Assembly: GCA_963710715.1 (NCBI GenBank)
Contig: CAVQBL010000002.1
Coordinates: 85,524-149,523 of the forward strand
From: CAVQBL01 sp963710715
GTDB lineage: Bacteria > Pseudomonadota > Gammaproteobacteria > DSM-16500
DNA: 64,000 nucleotides
Direction: 5' to 3'
Part shown: positions 1-8,625 of the stretch, piece by piece
Layout of the letters: each line of letters opens with the position of its first letter
Numbering within the stretch: position 1 is the stretch's first letter
The notes under the pieces: generated by a model
Seen by the model: only the letters and a program-made list of their open reading frames with translations
Told to the model about the DNA's origin: nothing
The model's database searches: none
Program-made: the position numbers and the translations under genes

Positions 1-444
1 CATACTACCCAACAAGTAATCACGGTCAGTGTTTTTAATAAAATTACTCTTATCACAATCAGACCATATTTGCTCTGCTCGCCCTACTAACTCTTTATTT
101 GAATTTTTTTCATCTTTTATTTTTTTACATATGGCACGCAAAACAGCATTATGTGACGAAGCACCTATAACCTCATGTCGAATTGATGAATCAACGTTTT
201 TTTGGAAGAAATCAAAAAGTTCGATTGCTTCATTTGTTCTACCAAGACTTTTTAATGCTGTAATGACTTGTGAAAATGATTTGTCGTCAGGTAATTCTTT
301 TCTAGCTTTCATTTCCTTAAATATACCAAGAATTTCTAGCGAAGAGTCTATTATTCTGTATTTTGGTTTTTTACTCACTCTGCCTATTTTAATATCACTG
401 ACTTTAAAATCCTGCAAATTATTATCTTGTGTATGGGATTTCAT
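1..444 (-). CDS. PPR-like helical repeat protein, N-terminal part (cut by window edge)
   Basis: The minus strand is open from an ATG at 444 to base 1, giving 148 residues that continue outside the window. A GAGGA Shine-Dalgarno lies about 10 nt upstream of the ATG. The reading contains phrases typical of pentatricopeptide or TPR-like helical hairpins: a segment ending EILGIFKEMKARKELPDDKS, then FSQVITALKSLGRTNEAIEL, then SSHNAVLRAICKK. Such proteins bind RNA or other proteins. PPR proteins are mainly eukaryotic but occur in some intracellular gammaproteobacteria. The plus-strand open frame over the same bases reads as low-complexity sequence and is its shadow. The repeat-family call is by eye and moderately sure; the function is unknown. 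Confidence 0.55.
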   Translation of the reverse strand, partial: MKSHTQDNNLQDFKVSDIKIGRVSKKPKYRIIDSSLEILGIFKEMKARKELPDDKSFSQVITALKSLGRTNEAIELFDFFQKNVDSSIRHEVIGASSHNAVLRAICKKIKDEKNSNKELVGRAEQIWSDCDKSNFIKNTDRDYLLGSM

Positions 445-531
445 AGCAAAAGCATCCTCGAAAGCTAAAAATTTTATTTGGCTTATATTATCACAAATTA
501 TCTCAATAGCTTATTCACCTCCAATCTATTG

Positions 532-567
532 TCCCAAGGGTACAGAAGCTGCGACCAGCCGCCACTT
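532..567 (+). repeat. Dispersed ~36-bp repeat, copy 1
   Basis: This stretch contains GGGTACAGAAGCTGCGACCA and matches 8547-8582 at about 31 of 36 positions. Weaker or inverted relatives lie at 19157-19186 and 31693-31733. It sits about 90 bp upstream of the PPR-like gene start. Its role is unknown. Confidence 0.5.
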
Positions 568-740
568 TCATGTCTTGTAGTCTGACAAAAGTCCGAAATC
601 CGTCTAATAACCGAGTAAGATTTTAAATCAATTTTGTTGGTTATTAATTATACAAAAGTTGCAGTTATCAGTTGAATCCAGGCGATGAAAGCAGACAAGC
701 GTGGTAATAAACAAAATAAACGGCTCGCTATCCTCTCATG

Positions 741-778
741 ATTTTGTATAAGTCGATCGTGTTATTTTCTTACATGCT
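741..778 (+). repeat. 38-bp exact repeat, copy 1, upstream of csp
   Basis: These 38 bases are identical to 40427-40464. They begin ATTTTGTATAAGTCGATCGT and include the palindrome CGATCG. This copy ends 67 bp before the first cold-shock gene. The other copy lies behind the start of the third cold-shock gene, in the opposite orientation relative to that gene. The rest of 601-845 is AT-rich, with no gene that I can recognise. Confidence 0.8.
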
Positions 779-845
779 TTATAATCAAATTCGATGTTTG
801 TCATTTTGATCGTGGCAAAATTTATTAATATAGGAAATTTTTGTT

Positions 846-1052
846 ATGCAAACAGGTACAGTAAAACGTTTTAACAAGATTAAAGGTTATGGCTTCATTA
901 CCCCAGATGCGGGTGAAGGCGAAATATTTGTTCACTTTTCTGAAGTTCAATCAGTGGGATACAAAGAATTAAAAGAAGGACAACGTATCAGTTATACCCT
1001 GGCACAGGGCGAAAGGGGCGAGTTTGCAACGCAAGTAAAAGTAATTGATTAA
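846..1052 (+). CDS. Cold-shock domain protein (CspA family)
   Basis: A 68-residue single cold-shock domain, the usual length for the family. The RNP1-like motif KGYGFI and the RNP2-like motif IFVHF are both present, so it should bind single-stranded RNA or DNA as a five-stranded OB-fold chaperone. The start follows an AGGAAA Shine-Dalgarno. It differs from the other two csp genes here: TVKRFNKIKGYG replaces TVKWFNxxKGFG, and the tail is shorter. It lies 32 bp upstream of dbpA, so cold-responsive co-expression with that RNA helicase is plausible. Confidence 0.93.
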   Translation: MQTGTVKRFNKIKGYGFITPDAGEGEIFVHFSEVQSVGYKELKEGQRISYTLAQGERGEFATQVKVID

Positions 1053-1084
1053 AAAGATAATCCTCACAAAGTGAATACGTAAAC

Positions 1085-2503
1085 ATGAAACAGTCTGATC
1101 CCAGTCATCAATCAACCAACCTTGAGCAAGCTTTTTCTTGTTTGCCATTACGGGAGACGTTATTAAATAATCTTTCTTCTCTAGGGTTTGATGCAATGAC
1201 GCCTATTCAAGTGCAAAGCCTCCCGATCATGCTAAAGGGTGAGGATGTTATTGCAAAAGCGAAAACAGGAAGTGGTAAAACAGCTGCTTTTGGACTTTCA
1301 TTGTTAAATCATTTAAATGTTGAAAATTTCGCGGTGCAGGCTTTGATTCTGTGTCCAACACGTGAGTTAGCCGAGCAAGTCAGTCAAGCTTTACGCCGTT
1401 TGGCTCGTCTCATGCCGAATGTCAAAATTCTGAATTTATCAGGTGGCATTCCAATGAAACCACAATTGGATTCATTAAGACACGGCGCTCATATTATTGT
1501 AGGCACACCAGGTCGGGTGCAAAAACATTTAGGAAAAACCACATTGTCATTGAATAAGTTACAAACCTTGGTTTTAGATGAAGCGGATAGAATGCTCGAT
1601 ATGGGCTTTTTGGAAGATATAAAAGTCATCATCTCAGCGTGTCCGAAACAACGCCAAACTTTATTATTTTCTGCGACCTATCCTGCGGAAATAAAAAAAC
1701 TTAGCAAACAATTCATGCAAAATCCAAAAGAAGTACTGATAGAAACTGCTCACACTGAATACGATATCGAGCAACGTTTTTATGAAACGAAGAGTCAGGC
1801 AAATAAATTCCCGCTCCTTACGGCTTTATTACTCCATTACAAACCGAGCTCAACGCTAATTTTTTGCAACACCAAACAACAAACAGCGGATCTGTCAGAT
1901 AGGCTTAACGATACCGGATTTAGCTCACTTGCTTTAAATGGCGATATGGAACAAGCAGAACGTGATCAAGTCATCGTACGCTTTGCCAATCAAAGTTGTT
2001 CTATCATGGTTGCAACAGATGTTGCGGCGCGTGGTCTCGATATTAAAGAGTTACCCGCTGTCATTAATTATGAGCTAGCCTTTGAACACGATGTCCATAT
2101 TCATCGTATTGGCCGTACTGGTCGCGCTGGTCATAAAGGGTTAGCTTTAAGTTTGACAATTCCTGCGGACGCCGAACGACTTTGTGCAATAGAAGAAAAT
2201 TTAGCTCATCCACTCACTTGGGGAAATATGAGTGAACTAACTCAAAGTGACTCAACTATTTTTCTACCTGAAATGGTAACCGTGTGTCTTGATGCAGGAA
2301 AAAAAGATAAAATTCGGCCGGGTGATATATTGGGTGCTTTGACTAAAGATGCTGGATTACCTGGAGATGCGATTGGCAAAATTGACATCGCGGCTCTTTG
2401 TTCTTATGTCGCAATTCACCGCGCCCAAGTAGATAAAGCGTATCGATATTTGCAAAATGGGAAATTAAAAGGTCGTAAAGTGAATGCGAAAAAACTGCGA
2501 TGA
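1085..2503 (+). CDS. dbpA: ATP-dependent RNA helicase DbpA
   Basis: A 472-residue DEAD-box helicase. The motifs appear in order: Q motif TPIQ (39-42), motif I AKTGSGKT (59-66), PTREL (91-95), TPGR (141-144), DEAD (165-168), SAT (196-198), then VATDVAARGLD and HRIGRTGRAG in the second RecA lobe. The last ~70 residues, from about KIRPGDILGAL, match the DbpA RNA-binding domain, which in E. coli recognises hairpin 92 of 23S rRNA during 50S assembly. The length is close to the E. coli protein. The gene follows a csp gene and overlaps or abuts an RNase H-like gene. No strong Shine-Dalgarno is visible at the ATG. Confidence 0.93.
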   Translation: MKQSDPSHQSTNLEQAFSCLPLRETLLNNLSSLGFDAMTPIQVQSLPIMLKGEDVIAKAKTGSGKTAAFGLSLLNHLNVENFAVQALILCPTRELAEQVSQALRRLARLMPNVKILNLSGGIPMKPQLDSLRHGAHIIVGTPGRVQKHLGKTTLSLNKLQTLVLDEADRMLDMGFLEDIKVIISACPKQRQTLLFSATYPAEIKKLSKQFMQNPKEVLIETAHTEYDIEQRFYETKSQANKFPLLTALLLHYKPSSTLIFCNTKQQTADLSDRLNDTGFSSLALNGDMEQAERDQVIVRFANQSCSIMVATDVAARGLDIKELPAVINYELAFEHDVHIHRIGRTGRAGHKGLALSLTIPADAERLCAIEENLAHPLTWGNMSELTQSDSTIFLPEMVTVCLDAGKKDKIRPGDILGALTKDAGLPGDAIGKIDIAALCSYVAIHRAQVDKAYRYLQNGKLKGRKVNAKKLR

Positions 2504-2510
2504 AATCCCC

Positions 2511-3044
2511 ATGGATACCATTTTAATTTTTACGGATGCCGCAACATCATCAAAAATGAATATTGCAGTAGGAGCATTCTTATGCCTAGATCAAAAACAA
2601 ATACAGAATTATGTTGAATGTAGCACTGAAGATCTATACGCTAAATTAGCTGATCGTATTGTTTATCAAAAATATGCATCTAAAAAATCAACTTGGTCAG
2701 AAATAAAAACTGCTATTGATTCTCTAAATTTTCTCCACAAAAATTCGGAATTCATTCGAAAAGTTGAAATTTACACCGACTGTCAAAGTCTTTGCGATTT
2801 ATTGGGTCAAAGAAAAGAAAAATTACAAAAAAAAAATTTTCTAACCCGAACTGGTAAAATTCTTCAAAATGCAAATCTTTATAAAGAACTCTTTGCGATC
2901 GCTGAAAAATTTCAAATTCGAACTTTCAAAATAAAAGGTCATAATTTGATATCCTATCGTCTGACATTGCAAGAAAAAATATTCGCTATTCTAGATAAAT
3001 GTAGTCGCAAAAGATTGCGATTTGTTTTGAGCAGCAAGAGTTGA
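2511..3044 (+). CDS. RNase H-fold protein
   Basis: The ATG at 2511 gives 177 residues; an earlier in-frame ATG at 2484 would overlap the dbpA end. The reading resembles RNase HI. It opens MDTILIFTDAAT (first acidic residue), has an acidic residue in TWSEIKTAIDSL, then KVEIYTDCQSLCDLL (central Asp), then FKIKGHN and a C-terminal helix ILDKCSRKRL with a further Asp. Those are the positions of the D-E-D-D metal ligands in the family. Sequence similarity is low, so activity on RNA:DNA hybrids is inferred. It sits in a tight run dbpA - this gene - VOC gene. Confidence 0.6.
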   Translation: MDTILIFTDAATSSKMNIAVGAFLCLDQKQIQNYVECSTEDLYAKLADRIVYQKYASKKSTWSEIKTAIDSLNFLHKNSEFIRKVEIYTDCQSLCDLLGQRKEKLQKKNFLTRTGKILQNANLYKELFAIAEKFQIRTFKIKGHNLISYRLTLQEKIFAILDKCSRKRLRFVLSSKS

Positions 3045-3481
3045 AGAATAAGACCACCCCACTAACCCCAGAGCTTTGTTGCTCGGACATCAATAGAAGT
3101 CTGCTTTTTTACATCGAGGTTCTGGAGTTCAACATACAGTATCAGCGTAAAGAAGACAGGTTTGTCATGCTGGAACGTCAAGGTTCACGAATCATGCTAG
3201 ATGAAATACGCAAGGATACCGCAAGCGAATCTTGCAGAACATGGATAGCAGGTCCGTTGGAAGTGCCCTTTGGCAGAGGAATAAATCTGGAAATAAAGAC
3301 TGACAAGGTCGACGAGCTGTACGACCGCGTTCAAAATGCCAGAGCCAATGTCTTTTTGCCTATAGAAGAGAAATGGTATCGCGCTAATGATGTCGAGATT
3401 GGCAAGCGTCAGTTCATAGTTCTAGATCCCGATGGTTATATGCTCCGCTTTTCTCAAGATATTGGGGAACGCAAAGTATGA
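3041..3481 (+). CDS. VOC-family protein (glyoxalase/bleomycin-resistance type)
   Basis: 146 residues, the usual size for a one-chain vicinal oxygen chelate protein. It opens with TPELCCSDINRSLLFYIEVL and closes with FIVLDPDGYMLRFSQ, both hallmarks of the beta-alpha-beta-beta-beta fold. The only reasonable start is a TTG at 3041 that overlaps the stop of the RNase H-like gene, which implies translational coupling. Relatives either sequester bleomycin-type drugs or catalyse metal-dependent reactions; the substrate cannot be told from the sequence. Confidence 0.8.
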   Translation: MKNKTTPLTPELCCSDINRSLLFYIEVLEFNIQYQRKEDRFVMLERQGSRIMLDEIRKDTASESCRTWIAGPLEVPFGRGINLEIKTDKVDELYDRVQNARANVFLPIEEKWYRANDVEIGKRQFIVLDPDGYMLRFSQDIGERKV

Positions 3482-3608
3482 ATAAAAATCACACGACATC
3501 TGATACTCACTGTAATGATCAGGGTCTCCTAACATATATAGAGAAAAGTTTCATTCATTTTGTTGAACAAACAACCAAGGTAAAATAACATTCATTAAAT
3601 GAATAATA

Positions 3609-4016
3609 TTACAGGCTATATTTTCCAACGCCGAATACCATAATGAATATTGCGCCGCCCATAATAGAAATATTTTTCATAAAATGATTTAACTGGTTTT
3701 GTATTTCGGCAGGTTCAATATAGGTCCAAAAGCGGTGGAAAATACATGTGGCGCCCAAGGTGAAACAGAAAATGAAAAACGCACCCCATTTTGCTTTCCA
3801 ACCACTAATGATCATAAACCCAGCTAATAACTTTACAACAATAGTAAACACCAATAATACGTGTGGATAGGGTAAACCAAAGCTACTCATATATTGGATA
3901 CTTCTAGAAGCATAAAAAATTTTATTATATATTGCATCTTGAAAGGCAAAAACAGCCACAAATAAAATTCGAGCAATTACCAGCGCTGAATTCTGTAGAC
4001 TAGTTAATTCATTCAT
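3609..4016 (-). CDS. DoxX-family membrane protein
   Basis: 135 residues with four hydrophobic segments (roughly 10-28, 50-72, 77-93 and 113-131), the DoxX pattern. Typical phrases are ALVIARILFVAVFAFQ near the start and LLAGFMIISGWKAKWGA in the middle. The start has GGAGA 9 nt upstream. DoxX proteins are small inner-membrane proteins, often linked to redox or thiosulfate chemistry; the exact role is unknown. The next gene on the same strand is a damaged NTF2-like gene. Confidence 0.8.
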   Translation of the reverse strand: MNELTSLQNSALVIARILFVAVFAFQDAIYNKIFYASRSIQYMSSFGLPYPHVLLVFTIVVKLLAGFMIISGWKAKWGAFFIFCFTLGATCIFHRFWTYIEPAEIQNQLNHFMKNISIMGGAIFIMVFGVGKYSL

Positions 4017-4041
4017 TTAGTATATTCTCCAGTGACAATCA

Positions 4042-4287
4042 TTATCCCAATTGCTTCATAATGTCTTCTTTAAATGTATTACCAAAAACAAAAATACCTT
4101 TTATTTTTGTCATATTATTTTGGAAAATGAATAAATCTAAAAATTTGGCAGAAACTTTTTCTCCTTTGGAATTTTTCCATGAATAATTAAAGTATGCTGC
4201 CATCATGTTTTGATCTAACTTGCCTTCGAAAATATTTATTAAGCTTGATTGTGGATTTGTAATTGTTTTAATGTTGGCTAACTGCAT
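4042..4287 (-). pseudogene. SnoaL/NTF2-like protein, 5' end lost
   Basis: The last ~80 residues read like the C-terminal half of an NTF2/SnoaL-like fold: SLINIFEGKLDQNMMAAYF, SWKNSKGEKVSAKFLDLFIF and a final beta strand. The gene stops being open as a sensible protein just where a transposase relic begins on the other strand (about 4285). The upstream methionines available (to 4320) are antisense to that relic, so the original start seems to have been lost. It shares its strand with the DoxX gene. The family call is moderate. Confidence 0.5.
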
Positions 4288-4450
4288 TGATGATAATGAA
4301 CGTAACGATATGGTAAGCATGATTAAAGACGGCTCTATGATGACTTGGCGACGCCATATAAACTTGCATGGAAAATATGATTTTAACCGGCAGTCAGTTA
4401 ATGATTATCCATTTGATATGGCTAAAATATTATCATTGCGGGTGGCTTAA
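4285..4450 (+). pseudogene. C-terminal relic of a Tn3-type transposase
   Basis: About 54 codons ending in a stop at 4450. The phrase TWRRHINLHGKYDF is like the conserved C-terminal segment of some Tn3-family TnpA proteins, where a position equivalent to SPYLTEHIKRFGDY is seen in the full TnpA at 10.8 kb. Nothing upstream of about 4285 continues the protein. It appears to have replaced the 5' end of the NTF2-like gene. No clear 38-bp end is present after it. Confidence 0.42.
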
Positions 4451-4574
4451 GCAAACGAATGATCCCCCATCCAATAGAATAATCCCCAAGCTTGATAAAA
4501 CAGTTGAATAGATACAAAGTCCCTACTATGATGTTAGGGAAAATTTTTAATTCAATTACTAGAGGTAATCAGTT

Positions 4575-4787
4575 ATGTCAGCACGTGAAAAAGGGACGGT
4601 TAAGTGGTTCAACAATGAAAAAGGTTTTGGGTTTATTCAAAGAGAAAATGGTGGAGATGTGTTTGTGCACTTCAATGCTATTACTAGTGAGGGATACCGT
4701 TCTTTAGCAGAAGGGCAACATGTAGAGTTTACTGTTACACAAGGCAAGAAAGGGCTGCAAGCTGAGGATGTTACTGTTATAAAGTAA
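4575..4787 (+). CDS. Cold-shock domain protein (CspA family)
   Basis: 70 residues with a classic cold-shock domain: TVKWFNNEKGFGFIQ (RNP1) and DVFVHF (RNP2), ending QGKKGLQAEDVTVIK. A GAGGT Shine-Dalgarno lies 8 nt before the ATG. It is closest to the third csp gene at 40 kb and less like the first at 846. It stands alone. The gap 4788-5012 after it shows no gene. Confidence 0.93.
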   Translation: MSAREKGTVKWFNNEKGFGFIQRENGGDVFVHFNAITSEGYRSLAEGQHVEFTVTQGKKGLQAEDVTVIK

Positions 4788-5012
4788 TGCAATATTTTAA
4801 AAGGGAATACCTGACATGCAGTTTACAATTAGGGACGCAGCGATGCTACTTTAAAGTCCTTTAAAAATTATTTAGCTTACGCAGTAGTTTAGAAATTTAA
4901 CCGCTACTAGATTGCTATGTCAATGTAAGTGTGAATCGCAGGCCGAATTAGGGTGGGATGCTGTGATCCATGTGGCCTAATACACACATTACAACACGGA
5001 TAGATAAATACA

Positions 5013-5951
5013 ATGTTAGATAAAATTACCAACGATCAACATAAAGTCATTTGGATTGACTTATGCGATCCTACTCAATCAGAGATCAATGAAGTTGAAA
5101 AAGAACTTGATCTTCATATTCCCTCACGCCATGAACTTGAAGAAATTGAGACTTCTAGCCGGTTACAATTTGTAAATAATTTTATTAGAGTCAATTTACC
5201 TTCCATACTACATGTGGGTGCAGAAGAATGGCCTGCGCCTGTTGGCTTTATTCTGAATGCTAAGATTTTAATTACGATTCGATTCCAAGATTTACCTTTT
5301 TTCGAGGCTGCTAAACAGGTTTTTCAGAACGACAAGCATAAAGGCGATTCAGCAGATGCCTTCACGCATATTTTAGAACAAATGATTGAAGTGGGAGCGG
5401 ATATTTTAGAGAAAACATCACATGACACTACGAATGCTTCACATGATATCTTCCGTCGTTATACACGTGTGAACAAACGTATGAGTAAGCGTTCACAACC
5501 GCGCTTACGCACTCTTCTCTATAACTTAGGAAATTATGGAGAAAATCTATCACAAATACGGGCCATTCAATTAGGTTTACAAAGGATCATCCCTTTTGTC
5601 TTGGAAAATGGGCAGAGTTGGATGTCACAGACTGTGCAAACTCGTCTTAAAACGGTGTTGAAAGACTTAGAGTCTTTAATTGATTTTGAATTACATCTTG
5701 CCAATCGCGTCCAGTTCCTATTGGATGCCATTTTAGGCTTCACTAACACAGAGCAAAATGACATTTTCAAAGTCTTGACTATAGTCTCTGTGATAGGTAT
5801 ACCACCCACCTTCATCGCAAGTTGGTACGGCATGAATTTTCATTTTATGCCAGAGTACGCCTGGACCCACGGCTATTTCTACGTCATTTTTCTAACCGTA
5901 CTAAGTATTATCATTCCTTTCATCTGGTTCATCGCCCGCGGCTGGCTCTAA
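5013..5951 (+). CDS. CorA-family divalent metal transporter
   Basis: 312 residues with the CorA layout. A long, mostly helical cytoplasmic domain is followed by two C-terminal membrane helices (about 250-270 and 285-308) with the selectivity motif YGMNF between them (about 272-276). The protein is a pentameric channel that moves Mg2+, Co2+ or, in the ZntB branch, Zn2+ across the inner membrane. The ion cannot be assigned from the sequence. No close operon partner is present. Confidence 0.9.
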   Translation: MLDKITNDQHKVIWIDLCDPTQSEINEVEKELDLHIPSRHELEEIETSSRLQFVNNFIRVNLPSILHVGAEEWPAPVGFILNAKILITIRFQDLPFFEAAKQVFQNDKHKGDSADAFTHILEQMIEVGADILEKTSHDTTNASHDIFRRYTRVNKRMSKRSQPRLRTLLYNLGNYGENLSQIRAIQLGLQRIIPFVLENGQSWMSQTVQTRLKTVLKDLESLIDFELHLANRVQFLLDAILGFTNTEQNDIFKVLTIVSVIGIPPTFIASWYGMNFHFMPEYAWTHGYFYVIFLTVLSIIIPFIWFIARGWL

Positions 5952-6316
5952 AATATCCTGGATACGATTCATTAAGCCTTAATTTTTCTCATCATTTGCC
6001 CTTTGCTATATATTTCCTTGACGGCCAATAAGGTTCCCGTGCCGGGATTCCTTCCTAAATCCCACATAAGCTATCATTGACTGTAAATATACTCATATTA
6101 AAAACAACCACATTTTTATGGTGAAAATAGCAAAAAACGCAGAATTCTCCATGTGTACCTGTATATATACTCATATATAAAATAAATATAAAAGAAAATC
6201 ATACGATGAAACCTAAATGCCTCTCATCTTAATTTCAAAAATCATATCAAATACAAGCAGTTAGGTCCCCTCGAGATTGCTTTATTATTTTCGCTATATT
6301 TAATATTACCTTAATC
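5952..6316. other. Intergenic stretch with a solo Tn3-like end
   Basis: 365 bp between corA and the dioxygenase-like gene. No gene was found. The only structure seen is a degenerate 38-bp Tn3-type terminal repeat at 6035-6072, followed by AT-rich sequence that repeats short TATACTCATAT-like runs near 6090 and 6170. Confidence 0.6.
6035..6072 (+). repeat. Degenerate solo Tn3-type terminal repeat
   Basis: These 38 bases contain CCCGTGCCGGGATTC and end ACATAAG. They line up without gaps with the 38-bp ends of the Tn3 transposon at 10690 and of the TIME at 18455, keeping the inner TAAG. About two thirds of positions match. It is probably the remnant of an element that has otherwise been lost. 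Confidence 0.55.
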
Positions 6317-6394
6317 TTGTTCGAGTATAATGCAAAATCAATCTTAATAATTCCCGATTTTAAGTATTACCAAATTCAGAAGAGCACCAACGCA

Positions 6395-8410
6395 ATGTTT
6401 CGACAGCAAATTAAATTAGACATTAGTGTCATTAATAGCGATACAGTAGTTAATCATCTAATTAACGAAAGATGCTCAGCAGCTCCTATCATCCCTGATT
6501 TAGTAGAAGAAAAAGCGGTGAAAAAACCTGAAGCATACAATAGGTTTCGGGATTTGGATGGTAAAGAAAAATTTAGAAAAAAATTTATTGATAAACTCAC
6601 TGATGCACTTAGAAATTTATATTCTGAAAATGAAGCTGACAAACGCATCATAGAATTTAAAAACTTAGCTGAAAATATGGAAAAAAATGGTGCTATAATT
6701 TTTGGCAACATGATTAATATAAAAAACTTTGAAGAACTTGTTAGTATGTATACTTCAAAATTATCAACTGATGGAAGCAAGAGTTGGATTCATTCATATA
6801 TTAATTTAGGCAATCATCCTGATTTTATAACTAATGAAAATTTTAATGACGCATTTATACATCCATTACTTGTCGCACTGATTTCTTACTCTGCTGGTGG
6901 TCCAATCAGATTGGTTGATGCGCGTGGAAAGGATGCTGAACCCTTAGCAGTTCAGGCACAAGATAATATGTTACATGTCGACAATACACCTTTTCGCAAG
7001 GAATATAAGATTATTCTCACATGGGAAAGAGGAAAAGCTAGCGGTCCAAAAGGACAAAATTTTGTTTTTATCCCTGGGACACACAAAGCAATACGAAATT
7101 GCAAAGTATCAAAAAATGGAGAAGCGTGGTCCACGGAGGATGGTTCTATTTTTACTTCAGAAAATGCGGTCCAGAAAATATTTGATATACAAAAAAAGAT
7201 TTTAGGACAATCTCCCGTCGTTGTTGAAGCAGCCCATCCAGAAATGCCACTCACAACAATATTTGAAGCGGGTGCTTTAGTGCATCACCGATATCGAACC
7301 AAAGAGAAAAATGTCCCGCGTAGCTGTGTTATCTTTGCGTTTCATCGAGCGCAAGATAATCCCGGCCAATTCTTGAGTCAAGAGCATGTGGATAAAGTAG
7401 CTGAAAAAAATAGCCTCTTATATCTTCTAATGACGAAACACAGTGAAAATACAGAAGATCGATTTATTAACGCTATTTTAGATAACGTGAAAATTATTGC
7501 TGATAAGATTGAAAATATCAATTCAAATAATGCTGGCACAGAAATAGTTACTTTTTCTACACGTGTATTAGATAAAGAGGAGCTAGAAAAATGGAAAGCA
7601 GCCGTGACAGCTGCGCCTACAGTAGAAGCAATAAAAATCAAGCAGGATTTCTTTCAGTTAGGAGACTCTATTTCACATAATCTGCTAATAGAAATGGTTA
7701 GATATGACAAGCATGGCCCACTTGATCTTATTCTTTATAGTGATGGGCATGAAGAAATTCGCAAATGGGCGCGTAATCGTATTAGAGAAATGCCTATTCA
7801 AAGACTAGAGGATCGCCTTAAAAAATTTGCAGAATGGGATTTAATTACTCACCCTAATGCCAATGATCTATTAACACCACTTAAACTCAAAAATATTGCC
7901 GATGAATTAATTAAATTCATGGATAAATTGTCTATTGAAGTAAAAGAAAATGCTAAATTAGATACACAAGAAAAAATTTCTAGAATTGATGCATATCGAT
8001 CTGTGCGCCAATTAATTGATGACCTAGGTGAAGCAATATTACGCTGTACTTCGCGACAAACATTTTTGTCTACAAGTTTATTTTTGTTCTGGGCTAGTGA
8101 TGAGTTATCTCGCTTATTAACGGGACATGATGAAAAGCCAGATCCAATATTGTTGGATATGAGTAGAAAATTATTTGCAAATTATATTGCGACTTACATT
8201 TTGATTACAAAACAAATAAAGCAAGAATTGATTTTATCAAAATCCAATGCACTTAACCAAAGCAGTGTTACATCTCTTTTTTCAGCCAACTTATCGTTGT
8301 TTAAAAAATATGTGGATACGCATCTTGAAGAACACAGACACGATGATCCTAAAGTACAACATGAATATGATAAAAGATTTGGATTAACGTTGTATCGAAG
8401 TACAACCTGA
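6395..8410 (+). CDS. PhyH-like 2OG-Fe(II) dioxygenase with large helical C-terminal region
   Basis: 671 residues from the ATG at 6395; a TTG at 6317 would add 26. The first half carries the signature of the phytanoyl-CoA dioxygenase superfamily: an HxD pair in NMLHVDNTPF, then FIPGTHKA, then a distal LVHHRYRTK with an Arg for 2-oxoglutarate. The second half (about 390-671) is predicted helical and has no family I recognise. Fusion to such a tail is not usual for PhyH enzymes. The substrate is unknown; a role as a host-directed enzyme is possible but unproven. Confidence 0.6.
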   Translation: MFRQQIKLDISVINSDTVVNHLINERCSAAPIIPDLVEEKAVKKPEAYNRFRDLDGKEKFRKKFIDKLTDALRNLYSENEADKRIIEFKNLAENMEKNGAIIFGNMINIKNFEELVSMYTSKLSTDGSKSWIHSYINLGNHPDFITNENFNDAFIHPLLVALISYSAGGPIRLVDARGKDAEPLAVQAQDNMLHVDNTPFRKEYKIILTWERGKASGPKGQNFVFIPGTHKAIRNCKVSKNGEAWSTEDGSIFTSENAVQKIFDIQKKILGQSPVVVEAAHPEMPLTTIFEAGALVHHRYRTKEKNVPRSCVIFAFHRAQDNPGQFLSQEHVDKVAEKNSLLYLLMTKHSENTEDRFINAILDNVKIIADKIENINSNNAGTEIVTFSTRVLDKEELEKWKAAVTAAPTVEAIKIKQDFFQLGDSISHNLLIEMVRYDKHGPLDLILYSDGHEEIRKWARNRIREMPIQRLEDRLKKFAEWDLITHPNANDLLTPLKLKNIADELIKFMDKLSIEVKENAKLDTQEKISRIDAYRSVRQLIDDLGEAILRCTSRQTFLSTSLFLFWASDELSRLLTGHDEKPDPILLDMSRKLFANYIATYILITKQIKQELILSKSNALNQSSVTSLFSANLSLFKKYVDTHLEEHRHDDPKVQHEYDKRFGLTLYRSTT

Positions 8411-8546
8411 TTACAGATTTTTCTCCATCTTTTTTTTCTTGAGGTAATTATAAAAAGAACTTATAAAAAAGCACAATACTTTACGTGCTGAAGTTCGCAA
8501 AATCCTGCTTTAGAGATTTAACCCCTTTTTTAGTGAATCGGAGCTG

Positions 8547-8582
8547 GCCCAAGGGTACGGACGCTGCGACCAGGTGCCACTT
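8547..8582 (+). repeat. Dispersed ~36-bp repeat, copy 2
   Basis: Begins GCCCAAGGGTACGGACGCTG and matches copy 1 at 532-567 at about 31 of 36 positions, in the same orientation. It lies between the 3' ends of two convergent genes. Confidence 0.5.
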
Positions 8583-8625
8583 ATATCGCATTTGAGAGCC
8601 TCCCTGCATGGGGTGATTCTTATCT

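Noticed and set aside
29..580. 183-residue open frame on the plus strand
   Set aside because: It has no domain and low-complexity composition, while the minus strand over 1-444 codes a convincing helical-repeat protein with a good ribosome site.
4451..4492. A Tn3-type terminal repeat after the transposase relic (starts CTTAAGC, ends CCCC)
   Set aside because: The spacing is 42, not 38, and it has no partner; chance similarity is likely.
4492..4707. Plus-strand frame overlapping the second csp gene
   Set aside because: It is an out-of-frame shadow; the csp frame has both RNP motifs and a Shine-Dalgarno.
6454..6780. Minus-strand frame inside the dioxygenase-like gene
   Set aside because: It is a mirror of a well-conserved plus-strand gene and codes low-complexity hydrophobic sequence.
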